Shown: positions 1 to 7,136, counted from the stretch's first letter. The stretch is 64,000 nucleotides of DNA from Pontiellaceae bacterium B1224 (GCA_029432815.1 JAROBA010000031.1:1-64000); one strand, 5' to 3'. A program made the numbers and translations. The notes: generated by a model from the letters alone, not told the origin.

Positions 1-36
1 ATCGGAAATAAATGCTCATCAACAGAAAACAAAATA

Positions 37-125
37 GCCGAACCAGTGGGTGGAGCCTACGGTGGCCGACGCCTGTTGGTTAAGTGAAGTTTATGTTCAC
101 CGGCGGCTCACCCATAACGTTCGCA
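37..125 (+). repeat. attC site 1
   Basis: Opens with GCCGAAC (37-43) and closes with GTTCGCA (119-125). The inner arms GTGGGTGGAGCC and GGCTCACCCAT are imperfectly complementary, with an unpaired base as expected of the folded bottom strand used by integron integrases. Confidence 0.88.
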
Positions 126-139
126 GCAAAAAAGTACAG

Positions 140-556
140 ATGAAGAAACTCATAAGTATACTCAAAATTTTAGCCATTATCATTGGTTTACTGTATGTAC
201 CCTTCATAGCAGTAGTCCTGGGTTCAATGCTTCCACATGACACTCTTCTGTTTGCCTTAATAGCCATAGTCGTTGTGTTGTCCTTTAAGTTGAGGAGCAA
301 GAATAACCGACAACAAACAGCTAATAAATTCACAAAAACGGCAACCCCATTCTTAATCATAGCAATCCCTATGGGACTAATCTTTGGAATCGGAGCTATC
401 CATTCTTCAGCCACGATTCTAAGCGAATTTAAAGATGTTCATTCGATGTACAAATGGATGATTTTTGCATTCTTTATACTAGCGGGGTTCGGTGGATTTA
501 AAATTGCTGCGATAAGCGGGTTGGTTTTAAATAGCCGATATAAACAAAGAAAATAA
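140..556 (+). CDS. Cassette ORF 1, small four-helix membrane protein
   Basis: No family recognised. The reading frame is open back to position 50 through the attC site, but the first sensible start is the ATG at 140, giving 138 residues beginning MKKLISILKILAIII. About four hydrophobic segments are visible (residues ~5-28, 34-50, 73-93, 108-128), with a basic linker rich in K, R, N and Q between the second and third; the protein ends in a basic tail. It sits alone in its cassette between attC 1 and attC 2 and shares no recognisable similarity with its neighbours. Membrane proteins of unknown function are common cassette cargo. Expression would depend on an upstream Pc-type promoter or read-through, because no promoter stands out inside the cassette. 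Confidence 0.7.
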   Translation: MKKLISILKILAIIIGLLYVPFIAVVLGSMLPHDTLLFALIAIVVVLSFKLRSKNNRQQTANKFTKTATPFLIIAIPMGLIFGIGAIHSSATILSEFKDVHSMYKWMIFAFFILAGFGGFKIAAISGLVLNSRYKQRK

Positions 557-558
557 TT

Positions 559-646
559 TGCGAACCAGCGCGTGGACCCTACGCTGACCAACGCATTTTG
601 ATCCGGTCAACGTTGTGCGCAGCGCGGGTCACCCGTAACGTTCGCT
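559..646 (+). repeat. attC site 2
   Basis: TGCGAAC (559-565) to GTTCGCT (640-646). Inner arms GCGTGGACCC and GCGGGTCACC pair imperfectly. The opening 7-mer is the exact complement of the GTTCGCA that starts cassette 1. Confidence 0.88.
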
Positions 647-660
647 AGAATAAATATGCT

Positions 661-1041
661 ATGAAATCAGCCACGTTCATTTGTTTCGTAATAGAGGCAG
701 TTCTCCTTGTTGCTGTCGTGCTGTCTTATCGTTTAAGTACAGCTCTTGGCGTTGTCATGACCACCTTATGGTCTATGAGCTTTGGGTTAATCTTTATGCT
801 TGGAGAAGAATTAGATGAACCGCCAGAGCCACTACACAAAAAAGAAATCAAGAGGCCAAAGTTCGAGAGCTTAATCGGTTCCTTTGGAACGACTATATCG
901 ATTCTTAATCCCGCAGGAATGATTAAGATTGAAGACCAACGAATTGAAGCAACTGCGTTCATGGGACTTATCGAGTCAGGAATACAAGTTGAGATAGTTG
1001 ATGCAAAATCCAATACAGTAATCGTCAAAGAACGAGAATAA
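661..1041 (+). CDS. Cassette ORF 2, NfeD-like protein (OB-fold C-terminus)
   Basis: 126 residues. Two hydrophobic segments (residues ~5-22 and 26-46) are followed by an acidic/basic linker and a soluble C-terminal part from about residue 70 with the pattern LIGSFGTTISILNPAG, then a stretch ending in VEIVDAKSNTVIVK. This resembles the C-terminal OB-fold of NfeD proteins, where the same Gly-x-x-G start, the (L/P)xPxG turn and the (V)xVV(D)xxxNxLxV ending recur. NfeD proteins are membrane-anchored partners of stomatin/SPFH proteins or serine proteases; no such partner is seen here, so the role in this cassette is unknown. The start is the ATG at 661, 15 bases after attC 2, without a clear Shine-Dalgarno sequence. 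Confidence 0.7.
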   Translation: MKSATFICFVIEAVLLVAVVLSYRLSTALGVVMTTLWSMSFGLIFMLGEELDEPPEPLHKKEIKRPKFESLIGSFGTTISILNPAGMIKIEDQRIEATAFMGLIESGIQVEIVDAKSNTVIVKERE

Positions 1042-1044
1042 AAA

Positions 1045-1133
1045 AGCGAACCAGTGGGTGGAGCCTACGGTGGCCGACGCCTGTTGATTAAGTGAAGTTT
1101 ATGTTCACCGGCGGCTCACCCATAACGTTGTGC
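1045..1133 (+). repeat. attC site 3
   Basis: AGCGAAC (1045-1051) to GTTGTGC (1127-1133). The interior is nearly identical to attC 1 and attC 4, showing that these sites belong to one homogeneous family as in sedentary chromosomal integrons. Confidence 0.9.
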
Positions 1134-1154
1134 ATAAATAAAAAAGGAAAATAT

Positions 1155-1535
1155 ATGAAAGAGAAAATTCAAAAATTAACATGCATAGCCCTTTCAACCT
1201 CAATCGTCGTGTTGACGGGGTGTTCGGCATTTAGACCAACTCATCAAATGGTGAATATTACCTGTATGCCAGATGATGCAATTTTAACAGTTAACGGAAC
1301 TCGATATACCTCACCTGCTCAAGTCAAAGCAAAGCGAAATCGGAATGTTTCAATTCAATGCTATAAAGAAGGTTACATGCCCGATCAAAGAACCATCGGG
1401 CACCACTTCAATGAAACAGGCGCACTAGATGCTGTAGGAACGTTTTTTTTCCTAGTCCCATGCATTGGGTTGTTCACACCTGGAGCGTTCACACTGGATG
1501 AGACGGATGTTGCTATTACATTATACCAAAAATAA
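1155..1535 (+). CDS. Cassette ORF 3, PEGA-type lipoprotein
   Basis: The frame is open from inside attC 3, but the ATG at 1155 is preceded by AAAAGG and gives a perfect lipoprotein signal: basic n-region MKEKIQK, hydrophobic core, and lipobox LTGC (Cys at about residue 24). The mature part (about 103 residues) contains a short beta-rich segment with NITCMPDDAILTVNG and YKEGYMPDQ, which matches the layout of PEGA domains (an aspartate-rich turn followed by vnG, then kxGy). A hydrophobic segment (FFFLVPCIGLFTPGAF) lies near the C-terminus. PEGA modules occur in surface and envelope proteins; the specific function is unknown. It is the sole gene of its cassette. Confidence 0.78.
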   Translation: MKEKIQKLTCIALSTSIVVLTGCSAFRPTHQMVNITCMPDDAILTVNGTRYTSPAQVKAKRNRNVSIQCYKEGYMPDQRTIGHHFNETGALDAVGTFFFLVPCIGLFTPGAFTLDETDVAITLYQK

Positions 1536-1537
1536 TT

Positions 1538-1626
1538 GCACAACCAGTGGGTGGAGCCTACGGTGGCCGACGCCTGTTGATTAAGTGAAGTTTGTGTTCA
1601 CCGGCGGCTCACCCATAACGTTGGAC
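1538..1626 (+). repeat. attC site 4
   Basis: GCACAAC (1538-1544) to GTTGGAC (1620-1626). Interior is almost identical to attC 3; the opening 7-mer is the exact complement of the GTTGTGC that starts cassette 3. Confidence 0.9.
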
Positions 1627-1635
1627 TCAGAGAAT

Positions 1636-2265
1636 ATGAAAAAAGTCCTAAAGCTGATCCTAATCATCCTGTGTCTTATCGCTGGAGTTTTTTTCAGTCT
1701 GGAAATAGTCAGTGAGATTATTTCTAAACCACTACTTGTCGAATCCAAAGAGTCCATCAAAGCGTACTCTGGTGATGGAAGCGCAAAGTATATTTCAGCA
1801 CCAGATTTTGGAATTGATGGAGTTTCAATTACTATGCCTGAATTCAACATGGTAGCTGGATTAAATGCTGAGTATTCGTTGTCTAATATTCCGTATGGAG
1901 ATCCATATACAATTTTCCTTGTTACCGAACCTCTTAGTATTGAAAAAAATGAAAGCCTTATTGAGATGATTCTAGAAGGAAACTGGAGCTACACAATAAA
2001 GAGAAATGAGACTCCAATAAAAACAATTTCGGGCTCACTACAAAAAATGACCAATAGTTCGGGCATTCGTTGGGTGAAGACAGAAAGTGGCACTGAAGAA
2101 CCACTTCGTATAAACCAATTTTATTCATATTCGTACGGAGAAGAGAACGGGCTGGTAGTTCCTGACACTAAGGACAACTGGTCACTATCTGTTACGTTTA
2201 CTAATGCTGCGCTCACGGAACCAATTCATGCTTACATATATTTGCGGCGGGGTGGTTCAAAATAA
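1636..2265 (+). CDS. Cassette ORF 4, signal-anchored protein of unknown function
   Basis: 209 residues from the ATG at 1636; the frame continues upstream into attC 4 but that part is the attC sequence itself. Residues ~4-25 form one hydrophobic signal or anchor segment (LKLILIILCLIAGVFFSL). The remainder is hydrophilic and beta-rich, with a segment describing a compact domain (GLNAEYSLSNIPYGDPYTIFL) followed by an ExxxxxxxGNWSYTIKR stretch and a C-terminal strand ending in HAYIYLRRGG. This looks like an exported globular domain. I recognise no family. The gene stops 7 bases before attC 5. Confidence 0.68.
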   Translation: MKKVLKLILIILCLIAGVFFSLEIVSEIISKPLLVESKESIKAYSGDGSAKYISAPDFGIDGVSITMPEFNMVAGLNAEYSLSNIPYGDPYTIFLVTEPLSIEKNESLIEMILEGNWSYTIKRNETPIKTISGSLQKMTNSSGIRWVKTESGTEEPLRINQFYSYSYGEENGLVVPDTKDNWSLSVTFTNAALTEPIHAYIYLRRGGSK

Positions 2266-2271
2266 AACATG

Positions 2272-2359
2272 GTCCAACCAGCTCATTGACCCTACTTGGA
2301 CAACGCCCGTTTTTGAATGCGAAGTCTGTTTCCCAAGCGGGTCATGAGTAACGTTGGAG
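2272..2359 (+). repeat. attC site 5
   Basis: GTCCAAC (2272-2278) to GTTGGAG (2353-2359). More diverged interior than attC 1, 3 and 4, with arms CATTGACCC and GGGTCATGAG. The closing GGAG may also serve as the ribosome-binding site of the next ORF. Confidence 0.86.
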
Positions 2360-2366
2360 TACTAAA

Positions 2367-2699
2367 TTGAAAAACTACACTCCAGGAACTATTCCACAAT
2401 CAACATGGAGGGAAATACATCTGTTACTCATGAGTGCAGAAGCATCTAGTGATAGATACCCTCCAACATTCGATGGGATAGAACCTATTGAAATTGAATT
2501 CAGTAAAGAAGGTATCTCGATAACAGGAAAGAGTAGTTTTCTATGTGGTGATGGTAGAACAATGACATACAATTCCAACATCATGTTCAAAAAACCAAGA
2601 TTCACCAATCTACAAAGTTTAACCAAAAAAAATATTAGGATGTCAGTACTTGAGTCATCTGAGATTACTGATGGAATTTTCACTGCGGTAATAAAATAA
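2367..2699 (+). CDS. Cassette ORF 5, small cytoplasmic protein of unknown function
   Basis: 110 residues from a TTG at 2367. There is no ATG near the beginning of the frame, and the TTG is preceded at a spacing of seven bases by GGAG (2356-2359), which belongs to the attC 5 core site. The protein has no signal or membrane segment and is acidic in the middle (FDGIEPIEIEFSKEGISI) with a later LCGDGRTMTYNS stretch. Similar short beta-rich cassette proteins of unknown function are frequent in integrons, but no family name can be given. It ends immediately before attC 6. Confidence 0.62.
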   Translation: MKNYTPGTIPQSTWREIHLLLMSAEASSDRYPPTFDGIEPIEIEFSKEGISITGKSSFLCGDGRTMTYNSNIMFKKPRFTNLQSLTKKNIRMSVLESSEITDGIFTAVIK

Positions 2700-2786
2700 C
2701 TCCAACCAGCAGGTGGACCCTATCGTGACAACGCCCGTCGATAAAGTTGAAGCACAATCCACTCAGGGTCACCCGTAACGTTAGCT
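2700..2786 (+). repeat. attC site 6
   Basis: CTCCAAC (2700-2706) to GTTAGCT (2780-2786), with arms GGTGGACCC and GGGTCACCC. The stop codon of cassette ORF 5 directly abuts the site. Confidence 0.88.
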
Positions 2787-2796
2787 GAAGAAAATT

Positions 2797-3354
2797 ATGA
2801 AATTCAAAATACTCAAATTCAGCGCTTACATCACGCTTCTTTGCTCCTCTTCCTTTGCAGAAACGGAAACATGGAAAGATCTCGTGACCTCATCGGATTT
2901 CATTGTGATCGCCAGAGCTGTAAAAATAGAAGAAGTCAGTGAGAACCAATATAGAACTACGTTTTCAGTCAAAAAGAATTACAAGGGAACACCCCCAGAA
3001 ACCATATCCATTGATTGGGAAAAAGAGTCAGAGAAAAAATCTCCTGCTGAGGAAGTTATGGATGTGTTGAATTATAAATTCTCTATAGAAGACCTTTCCT
3101 GCGACTTCATTTTGATTGCAAAACAAACTGACGCAGGACTTGTGCTTTCAAGTGAACGTTTCCTCCGAAAACGAAAACCTCAGAGGCATTTTGGAGACAA
3201 TCATATACAAATTCGACAGTTTGGAACTTTACCACCAGAGCTTGAAATTAAGGTCATCTCCAAAAGAATCACAGATGACTACACAGTTGAGTTTATACTT
3301 TGGGATGACATCAAAAGTTGGTTTGACTCTAAGTATTTAAAAAATAACAGCTAA
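2797..3354 (+). CDS. Cassette ORF 6, secreted protein of unknown function
   Basis: 185 residues from the ATG at 2797. A classical signal peptide is seen (MKFKILKFSAYITLLCSSSFA, probable cleavage after SFA at residue 21). The mature protein opens with ETWKDLVTSSDFIVIARA and continues with an EVSENQYRTTFSVKKNYKG segment, a pattern found in small secreted proteins that start by marking a domain involved in protein or peptide binding; I would not name a function. A strongly basic stretch (RKRKPQRH) follows the middle. The gene overlaps the first six bases of attC 7, because the stop codon TAA lies within the AGCTAAC core. Confidence 0.7.
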   Translation: MKFKILKFSAYITLLCSSSFAETETWKDLVTSSDFIVIARAVKIEEVSENQYRTTFSVKKNYKGTPPETISIDWEKESEKKSPAEEVMDVLNYKFSIEDLSCDFILIAKQTDAGLVLSSERFLRKRKPQRHFGDNHIQIRQFGTLPPELEIKVISKRITDDYTVEFILWDDIKSWFDSKYLKNNS

Positions 3355-3436
3355 CCAGAGCCTTGACCTTACCGTGAAAACGCCCGTCGAATCGGTCAAA
3401 GTTTATGTGCACGGCAGGTCAGCCTGAACGTTCTGC
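3349..3436 (+). repeat. attC site 7
   Basis: AGCTAAC (3349-3355) to GTTCTGC (3430-3436). Arms CTTGACCT and AGGTCAGCC pair imperfectly. The opening core contains the stop codon of ORF 6. Confidence 0.86.
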
Positions 3437-3445
3437 AGATAGATC

Positions 3446-3847
3446 ATGAGAATATTAAACACAAAGCATCAACTGAACCTACAGACGGCACCTTATTGGA
3501 TAACATTATCAATTCTTCTGCTGTGGGGCATTTTTGCATTTCTCAATTATGTGCTGATCTTATCTTTCGCAGTGCCAGCAGTTGGTGCGCACAAAAGAGG
3601 ATCTTTACGATGGAAAATATTCAGCGTCAGCACCGTTATTTTTGCTGTTGCGTTTCTTGCTGTTCAATATTTTCTACATGGGCCTAGAGGAATGGTTTTA
3701 TTTAATGAAACAGGAGCATTCGGGTCATGCCCAAGAGTTAACTTTCTTAGCCTGCTGGGTGTTTTGTTAATATTTTCCCCCTTATCATCATCTTGTGCGA
3801 TTGACCGTATTAGAAACAGATCGAAATTAAATTCGGCAGAACAATAG
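3446..3847 (+). CDS. Cassette ORF 7, membrane protein of unknown function (last of the array)
   Basis: 133 residues from ATG 3446. Three hydrophobic segments are visible (residues ~18-38, 56-74 and 97-113), with a periplasmic or cytoplasmic loop containing HGPRGMVLFNETGAFGSCPRVN between the second and third. No family recognised. Unlike the other cassettes, no full attC follows it. The 7-mer GCAGAAC at 3836-3842, inside the last codons, is the exact complement of the GTTCTGC that starts the cassette, so the cassette may end in an attC that has lost everything after its first core, or the match may be a coincidence. Confidence 0.65.
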   Translation: MRILNTKHQLNLQTAPYWITLSILLLWGIFAFLNYVLILSFAVPAVGAHKRGSLRWKIFSVSTVIFAVAFLAVQYFLHGPRGMVLFNETGAFGSCPRVNFLSLLGVLLIFSPLSSSCAIDRIRNRSKLNSAEQ

Positions 3848-3895
3848 AGCAATAGATACTCATGACTGAGGGACGAGGGAACTGAGTTGAACCGC

Positions 3896-4075
3896 TGCGC
3901 TATTTCCTTCGGAAATTATTTTTCCGCGTTGCTCCAAAGCTATTGACTGGTTCCCTCCTTCGCCAAGGCTACGGCGGACATGCCTGTGAGCGGCGGAGCG
4001 GTCGACACGTAAAAAAGCGCCCGGGAGGGCGCTTTATGAACCACTCCTTCGTCGTTATTTCCTTCGGAAATTATC
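3896..4075. repeat. Dispersed repeat patches (TTTCCTTCGGAAATTAT and CTTCGCCAAGGCTACGGCGGACA types)
   Basis: ATTTCCTTCGGAAATTAT occurs at about 3901-3918 and again at about 4056-4073, with a diverged copy around 4375-4400. The CTTCGCCAAGGCTACGGCGGACA patch at about 3958-3980 has relatives at about 4130-4190 and at 29225-29255 inside the TonB operon. No coding potential is apparent. The whole 3848-4050 stretch appears to be repeat-derived filler between the integron and the IS91 remnant. Confidence 0.6.
4011..4035 (-). terminator. Rho-independent terminator (minus strand)
   Basis: Read on the minus strand, a perfect nine-base-pair stem (AAAGCGCCC / GGGCGCTTT) with a four-base loop is followed by a run of six T. 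It lies downstream of the transposase remnant and may be its original terminator. Confidence 0.75.
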
Positions 4076-4377
4076 TGCGCTGCGCTTCGGGGTGTTGGCG
4101 GCCATGAAACCGAAGTGCCGCAATTTCCTCCTACGCCAAGGCTTCCGCCGTCGCCAAAGGCTATGGCGGGACAAGACGGCGGACAAGTAGTGAACCCGCT
4201 GGGCAGCACGTGCTGGAGGTAGCGCCGCATAAACTCGAAAACCGCCAGTGTGCAGCGGCGCCATTTCTTTTCGCCGGAGCGGCGGTATTTGAAGATGACT
4301 TCGGTGTCGGTGACTTTGATGATCCGGCTGGGTGCGATGGCGACGCGGAAGACGTATGAACCATTCCCTTCGGTCAT
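4055..4377 (-). pseudogene. IS91-family transposase, C-terminal fragment, frameshifted by an inserted repeat
   Basis: On the minus strand the frame from 4377 contains GSYVFRVAIAPSRIIKV, then VIFKYRRSG and FEFMRRYLQHVLPSGF, which match the conserved C-terminal part of IS91-type (Y2, HUH) transposases, where this block is followed by RIRHFGFLAN. Here the block is followed instead by about 65 bases of a GC-rich dispersed repeat (about 4128-4195), and LRHFGFMAANTPKR resumes in another frame before a stop near 4055. The N-terminal zinc-finger and catalytic tyrosine regions are absent, and the upstream edge is again a repeat patch. This is a dead remnant, at most 100 codons of a protein that is usually 380-420 residues. 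Confidence 0.8.
4128..4195. repeat. GC-rich dispersed repeat inserted in the transposase remnant
   Basis: The stretch containing CTACGCCAAGGCTTCCGCCG and GGCTATGGCGGGACAAG lies exactly between the two recognisable halves of the IS91 fragment. Relatives of the same patch are at about 3958-3980 and 29225-29255. Confidence 0.6.
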
Positions 4378-4473
4378 TATTTACTCCGTAAATTATCTTC
4401 CGCTACGCTCCAGGGCGCGAGATACTTCAGCGCCTTTTTCCCGTTGCCGATGTGCAGACAGTCGATAGCTCCA

Positions 4474-4716
4474 TCACGTCATAATCGTCAGAGCGATCCA
4501 GGGGACCAGGTTGAAGACGATGAACAGCAGTTTATACATGCCGACATAACCGTAAATGATGGATCGGCCGGTTGCTTCATCGACACCGAACATTGCACCT
4601 GATATGCGGCTTATGAAGCCTTTGACAAAAATGCACATGATCGCCGTCCACATATAAAACCCCAGATTGATCAGGGTCATCCAGCCAAAGAATTCTCTCA
4701 TTATTTCCAGGTTCAT
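4474..4716 (-). CDS. Small membrane protein, DUF6868-like
   Basis: 80 residues with two hydrophobic segments (about 10-30 and 55-77), starting MNLEIMREFFGWMTLINLGFY and ending FNLVPWIALTIM. The opening (hydrophobic-x-x-x-R-E-x-x-G-W-x-x-x-I-N) and the ending (FNLVPx(L/I)AL) agree with the small DUF6868 membrane proteins known from marine gammaproteobacteria and Planctomycetes. An AGGAGG sequence precedes the ATG by seven bases, so translation is well supported. The function of the family is unknown. It is divergent to the menaquinone gene, from which it is separated by about 160 bases that carry one copy of the 15-bp palindrome at 4801. Confidence 0.75.
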   Translation of the reverse strand: MNLEIMREFFGWMTLINLGFYMWTAIMCIFVKGFISRISGAMFGVDEATGRSIIYGYVGMYKLLFIVFNLVPWIALTIMT

Positions 4717-4880
4717 GGTGTGCCTCCTAAAACCTTACAGACACTCCGGGTTTCATTTTGTTGACTGAAAAGGCATAAAATGGATGATGCGGCCTGCTTT
4801 TTCCAATAAGTGGAAGTTTGAAGTGGAAATGAAACGGAATCTATACCAAATTAGTGCCAATTAAATTTGAGGCCCGATGT

Positions 4881-7061
4881 ATGAGTAAATATATGCAACC
4901 GAGAATCAGCGATGCCGAAGCGCTGGACATGCTTCAGAATATGTCGACCCCGGAGCTGATGGCCCGTGCCGATGCGATCCGCCGCGAGCGCCATGGCAAT
5001 AAGACCTACTATGTGCACAGCCACAATCTGAATCCGACGAACCTCTGCGTGGTTGAGTGCAATCTATGTTCTTTCTGGCGGCCTGAAGGTGCGCCGGATG
5101 CATACATTACTTCGCTGGAAGATGCCCGCAAGAATCTGGAACGCGCGCAAAACTGGAATCTGACCGATCTGCATATTGTGGGCGGTATGATTCCTGAGCT
5201 GGACATGAAATACTACGAAGATCTCTTTTCGCTCTCCCGCGAAATGCTGCCCGGTGTTTTGCTGCAGGGAATGACGGCGGTTGAAATTCACTGGATTGCA
5301 GGAAACGCCGGCATTTCCATCAAAGAGTGTCTCCAGCGGTTGCAGGCCTGTGGATTCGGTTCGATTTCCGGCGGCGGCGCTGAAATTTTCCATGGTGAAA
5401 TCCGTAAAAAAATTGCGACCACTAAAATTCTGGCGGAGCATTGGCTGGATGTTCACCGCGAAGCGCATGGACTGGGTATTCCCACCAATGCTACGATGCT
5501 GTTCGGGCATATCGAAGAAGACTGGCATCTGATTGATCACCTTTCCAGGCTTCGGAACCTGCAGGATGAAACCGGCGGATTCCAGGCGGCGATCCCATTG
5601 CCGTTCCAAACCAATGGAACTGCGCTGGGGCTGAAATATGGTCCGTCCGGCGATCGTCAGGTCCGCGTGGCCGCCGTCACCCGCATCTATCTCGATAACT
5701 TTCCGCATGTCCGCATGCTGGTGAACTATATGGACCGCAAACTTCTGGGCGTTCTGACGCACAGCGGCGTGGACGATATTGGCGGAACCAGCCTCGAAGA
5801 ACGCATTGCCAAAGAGGGCGGGGCGCCGCAGAGCCAGAAATTCTTTACGGCAGAGGAGATGGAAGCATTTCTTTCCAACCTCGGCCACACCCCGGTGCTG
5901 ACCAACAGCGTGTATGCACAAATCGAAGGGCAGCCCGATGTGAATGCCATTCCAGAAGCGCCTGTGGTTTCCAGTCGTTGGAAAACGATTCTGGATCGGG
6001 TGGAAGCCGGCGAACGCATTAATTCAGAAGATGCCGCGATTATCTATGAAGAAGCCCCGTTCCAGGAATTGGGGCGTGTGGCCGACATCTGTCGTCGTCG
6101 GGCTGTTCCCGGCGATCTGGCCACCTATGTGTTTGATAAGAATCTGAACACGACCAACGTCTGCGTGGTGGACTGCAAATTCTGCGCGTTTTACACGAAG
6201 CAGGAAAAAGACAATGCCTATGTGAAAAGCCCCGAAGAGATTGTGGAGCAGGTGAAGGCTGCGGCCGAAGCCGGGGCCACCCAGATTCTGATTCAGGGCG
6301 GGCTGCATCCAGAACTTAAACTGGATTATTACGAAGCGTGTCTGTCGGGCATCCGCGATAATGTCGATATCTGGATTCATTCGCTGTCGCCGACCGAAAT
6401 TGAGTTTATGGCAGCGATGGAGCACATTTCGATTAAAGAATGCCTCCAGCGTTTGAAAGATGCCGGCCTGCAATCGCTGCCCGGCGGCGGAGCCGAAATT
6501 CTGAACGACGATATCCGCAAACGCATCAGCCCGAAAAAGACCCGCTCGAAAGCATGGCTGGATCTGATGGAAGACGCGCATTCGATCGGCCTGAAAACGA
6601 CGGCAACCATGGTATACGGCTTCGGCGAAACCTATGAGCAGCGCATTGAGCATTTCATGAAAGTCCGCGATCTGCAGGATCGCACCGGCGGGTTCACCGC
6701 CTTTATCCCCTGGAGCTTTTCGCCGGATATGACCGACCTGGATTGCCCGCGTCTGCAGAATGGCGTGGACTACCTGCGCCTGATTGCGATGGCCCGCATC
6801 ATTCTCGACAACGTGCCGCACCTGCAGGCCGGTTGGGTAACCGAAGGCCCGGATGTTTCGCAGCTGGCGCTGCAGTTCGGTGCCGATGATTACGGCGGGG
6901 TATTGATGACGGAAGAAGTGGTGAGCGCCACGGGCGTTGACTACAAAGTCGACGAAGACCTCGTGATTAATCTGATCCGCGAAGCCGGTTGGGTTCCATC
7001 GCAGCGAACCACGCAGTACGACACAATTAAAATCTTCGACGAAGAAACTTTAGGAGCGTGA
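4881..7061 (+). CDS. mqnE/mqnC: Fused aminofutalosine synthase / cyclic dehypoxanthinyl futalosine synthase (MqnE-MqnC)
   Basis: 726 residues with two complete radical-SAM enzymes in tandem, both of the futalosine pathway of menaquinone synthesis. The first half (about 1-365) has the [4Fe-4S] motif CVVECNLC (Cys 56, 60, 63) after NPTNL, then ISGGGAEIF and MLFGHIEE, and corresponds to MqnE, which joins the chorismate-derived enolpyruvate ether and SAM into aminofutalosine. The second (about 390-726) has CVVDCKFCAFY (Cys 428, 432, 435), LIQGGLHPELKLDYYE, LPGGGAEIL and RKRISPKK, typical of MqnC, which cyclises dehypoxanthine futalosine. The ATG at 4881 is preferred over an upstream GTG at 4854 because GAGG at 4869-4872 sits eight bases before it. 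The two enzymes are normally separate genes of about 370 residues. No other mqn gene is in the window. Confidence 0.92.
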   Translation: MSKYMQPRISDAEALDMLQNMSTPELMARADAIRRERHGNKTYYVHSHNLNPTNLCVVECNLCSFWRPEGAPDAYITSLEDARKNLERAQNWNLTDLHIVGGMIPELDMKYYEDLFSLSREMLPGVLLQGMTAVEIHWIAGNAGISIKECLQRLQACGFGSISGGGAEIFHGEIRKKIATTKILAEHWLDVHREAHGLGIPTNATMLFGHIEEDWHLIDHLSRLRNLQDETGGFQAAIPLPFQTNGTALGLKYGPSGDRQVRVAAVTRIYLDNFPHVRMLVNYMDRKLLGVLTHSGVDDIGGTSLEERIAKEGGAPQSQKFFTAEEMEAFLSNLGHTPVLTNSVYAQIEGQPDVNAIPEAPVVSSRWKTILDRVEAGERINSEDAAIIYEEAPFQELGRVADICRRRAVPGDLATYVFDKNLNTTNVCVVDCKFCAFYTKQEKDNAYVKSPEEIVEQVKAAAEAGATQILIQGGLHPELKLDYYEACLSGIRDNVDIWIHSLSPTEIEFMAAMEHISIKECLQRLKDAGLQSLPGGGAEILNDDIRKRISPKKTRSKAWLDLMEDAHSIGLKTTATMVYGFGETYEQRIEHFMKVRDLQDRTGGFTAFIPWSFSPDMTDLDCPRLQNGVDYLRLIAMARIILDNVPHLQAGWVTEGPDVSQLALQFGADDYGGVLMTEEVVSATGVDYKVDEDLVINLIREAGWVPSQRTTQYDTIKIFDEETLGA

Positions 7062-7064
7062 TGC

Positions 7065-7127
7065 GTGACGAATGAGTCGTGATCTCTGGTTGCTGAACCT
7101 TTATCACGTCTCTCGGATCACGCCTCA
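7065..7127. repeat. Dispersed hairpin repeat, copy 1
   Basis: The stretch begins GTGACGAATGAGTCGTGAT and ends ATCACGTCTC...TCACGCCTCA. GAGTCGTGAT and ATCACGTCTC can pair, giving a hairpin. A second copy with the same beginning and end is at 13444-13514, and a shorter relative (CACGCTTCACGTTTCACGGA) lies between the two ExbB-type genes at about 28527-28550. Confidence 0.7.
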
Positions 7128-7136
7128 TGAAAGCAC

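Larger units (their letters stand above)
37..3847 (+). mobile_element. Integron gene-cassette array (7 cassettes, integrase outside window)
   Basis: Seven small ORFs, all on the plus strand, alternate with seven related ~88-bp sites that begin with a 7-mer ending in AAC and end with its exact complement-type partner beginning with GTT. In each cassette the 7-mer after GTT at the 5' end is the reverse complement of the 7-mer that opens the next attC (GTTCGCA/TGCGAAC, GTTCGCT/AGCGAAC, GTTGTGC/GCACAAC, GTTGGAC/GTCCAAC, GTTGGAG/CTCCAAC, GTTAGCT/AGCTAAC). This is the signature expected of circular cassettes inserted at attC or attI sites. The ORFs are visibly more AT-rich than the rest of the window. 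No intI gene is present here; it should lie to the left of position 1 if the array follows the usual polarity. Confidence 0.93.

Noticed and set aside
37-3436. Regularly spaced repeats as a CRISPR array
   Set aside because: Repeats are ~88 bp, imperfect, carry complementary 7-mer cores and are separated by 370-700-bp ORFs; this is an integron, not CRISPR.
5064-6821. Minus-strand ORFs opposite the MqnE-MqnC fusion
   Set aside because: Shadows caused by strong codon bias on the coding strand.
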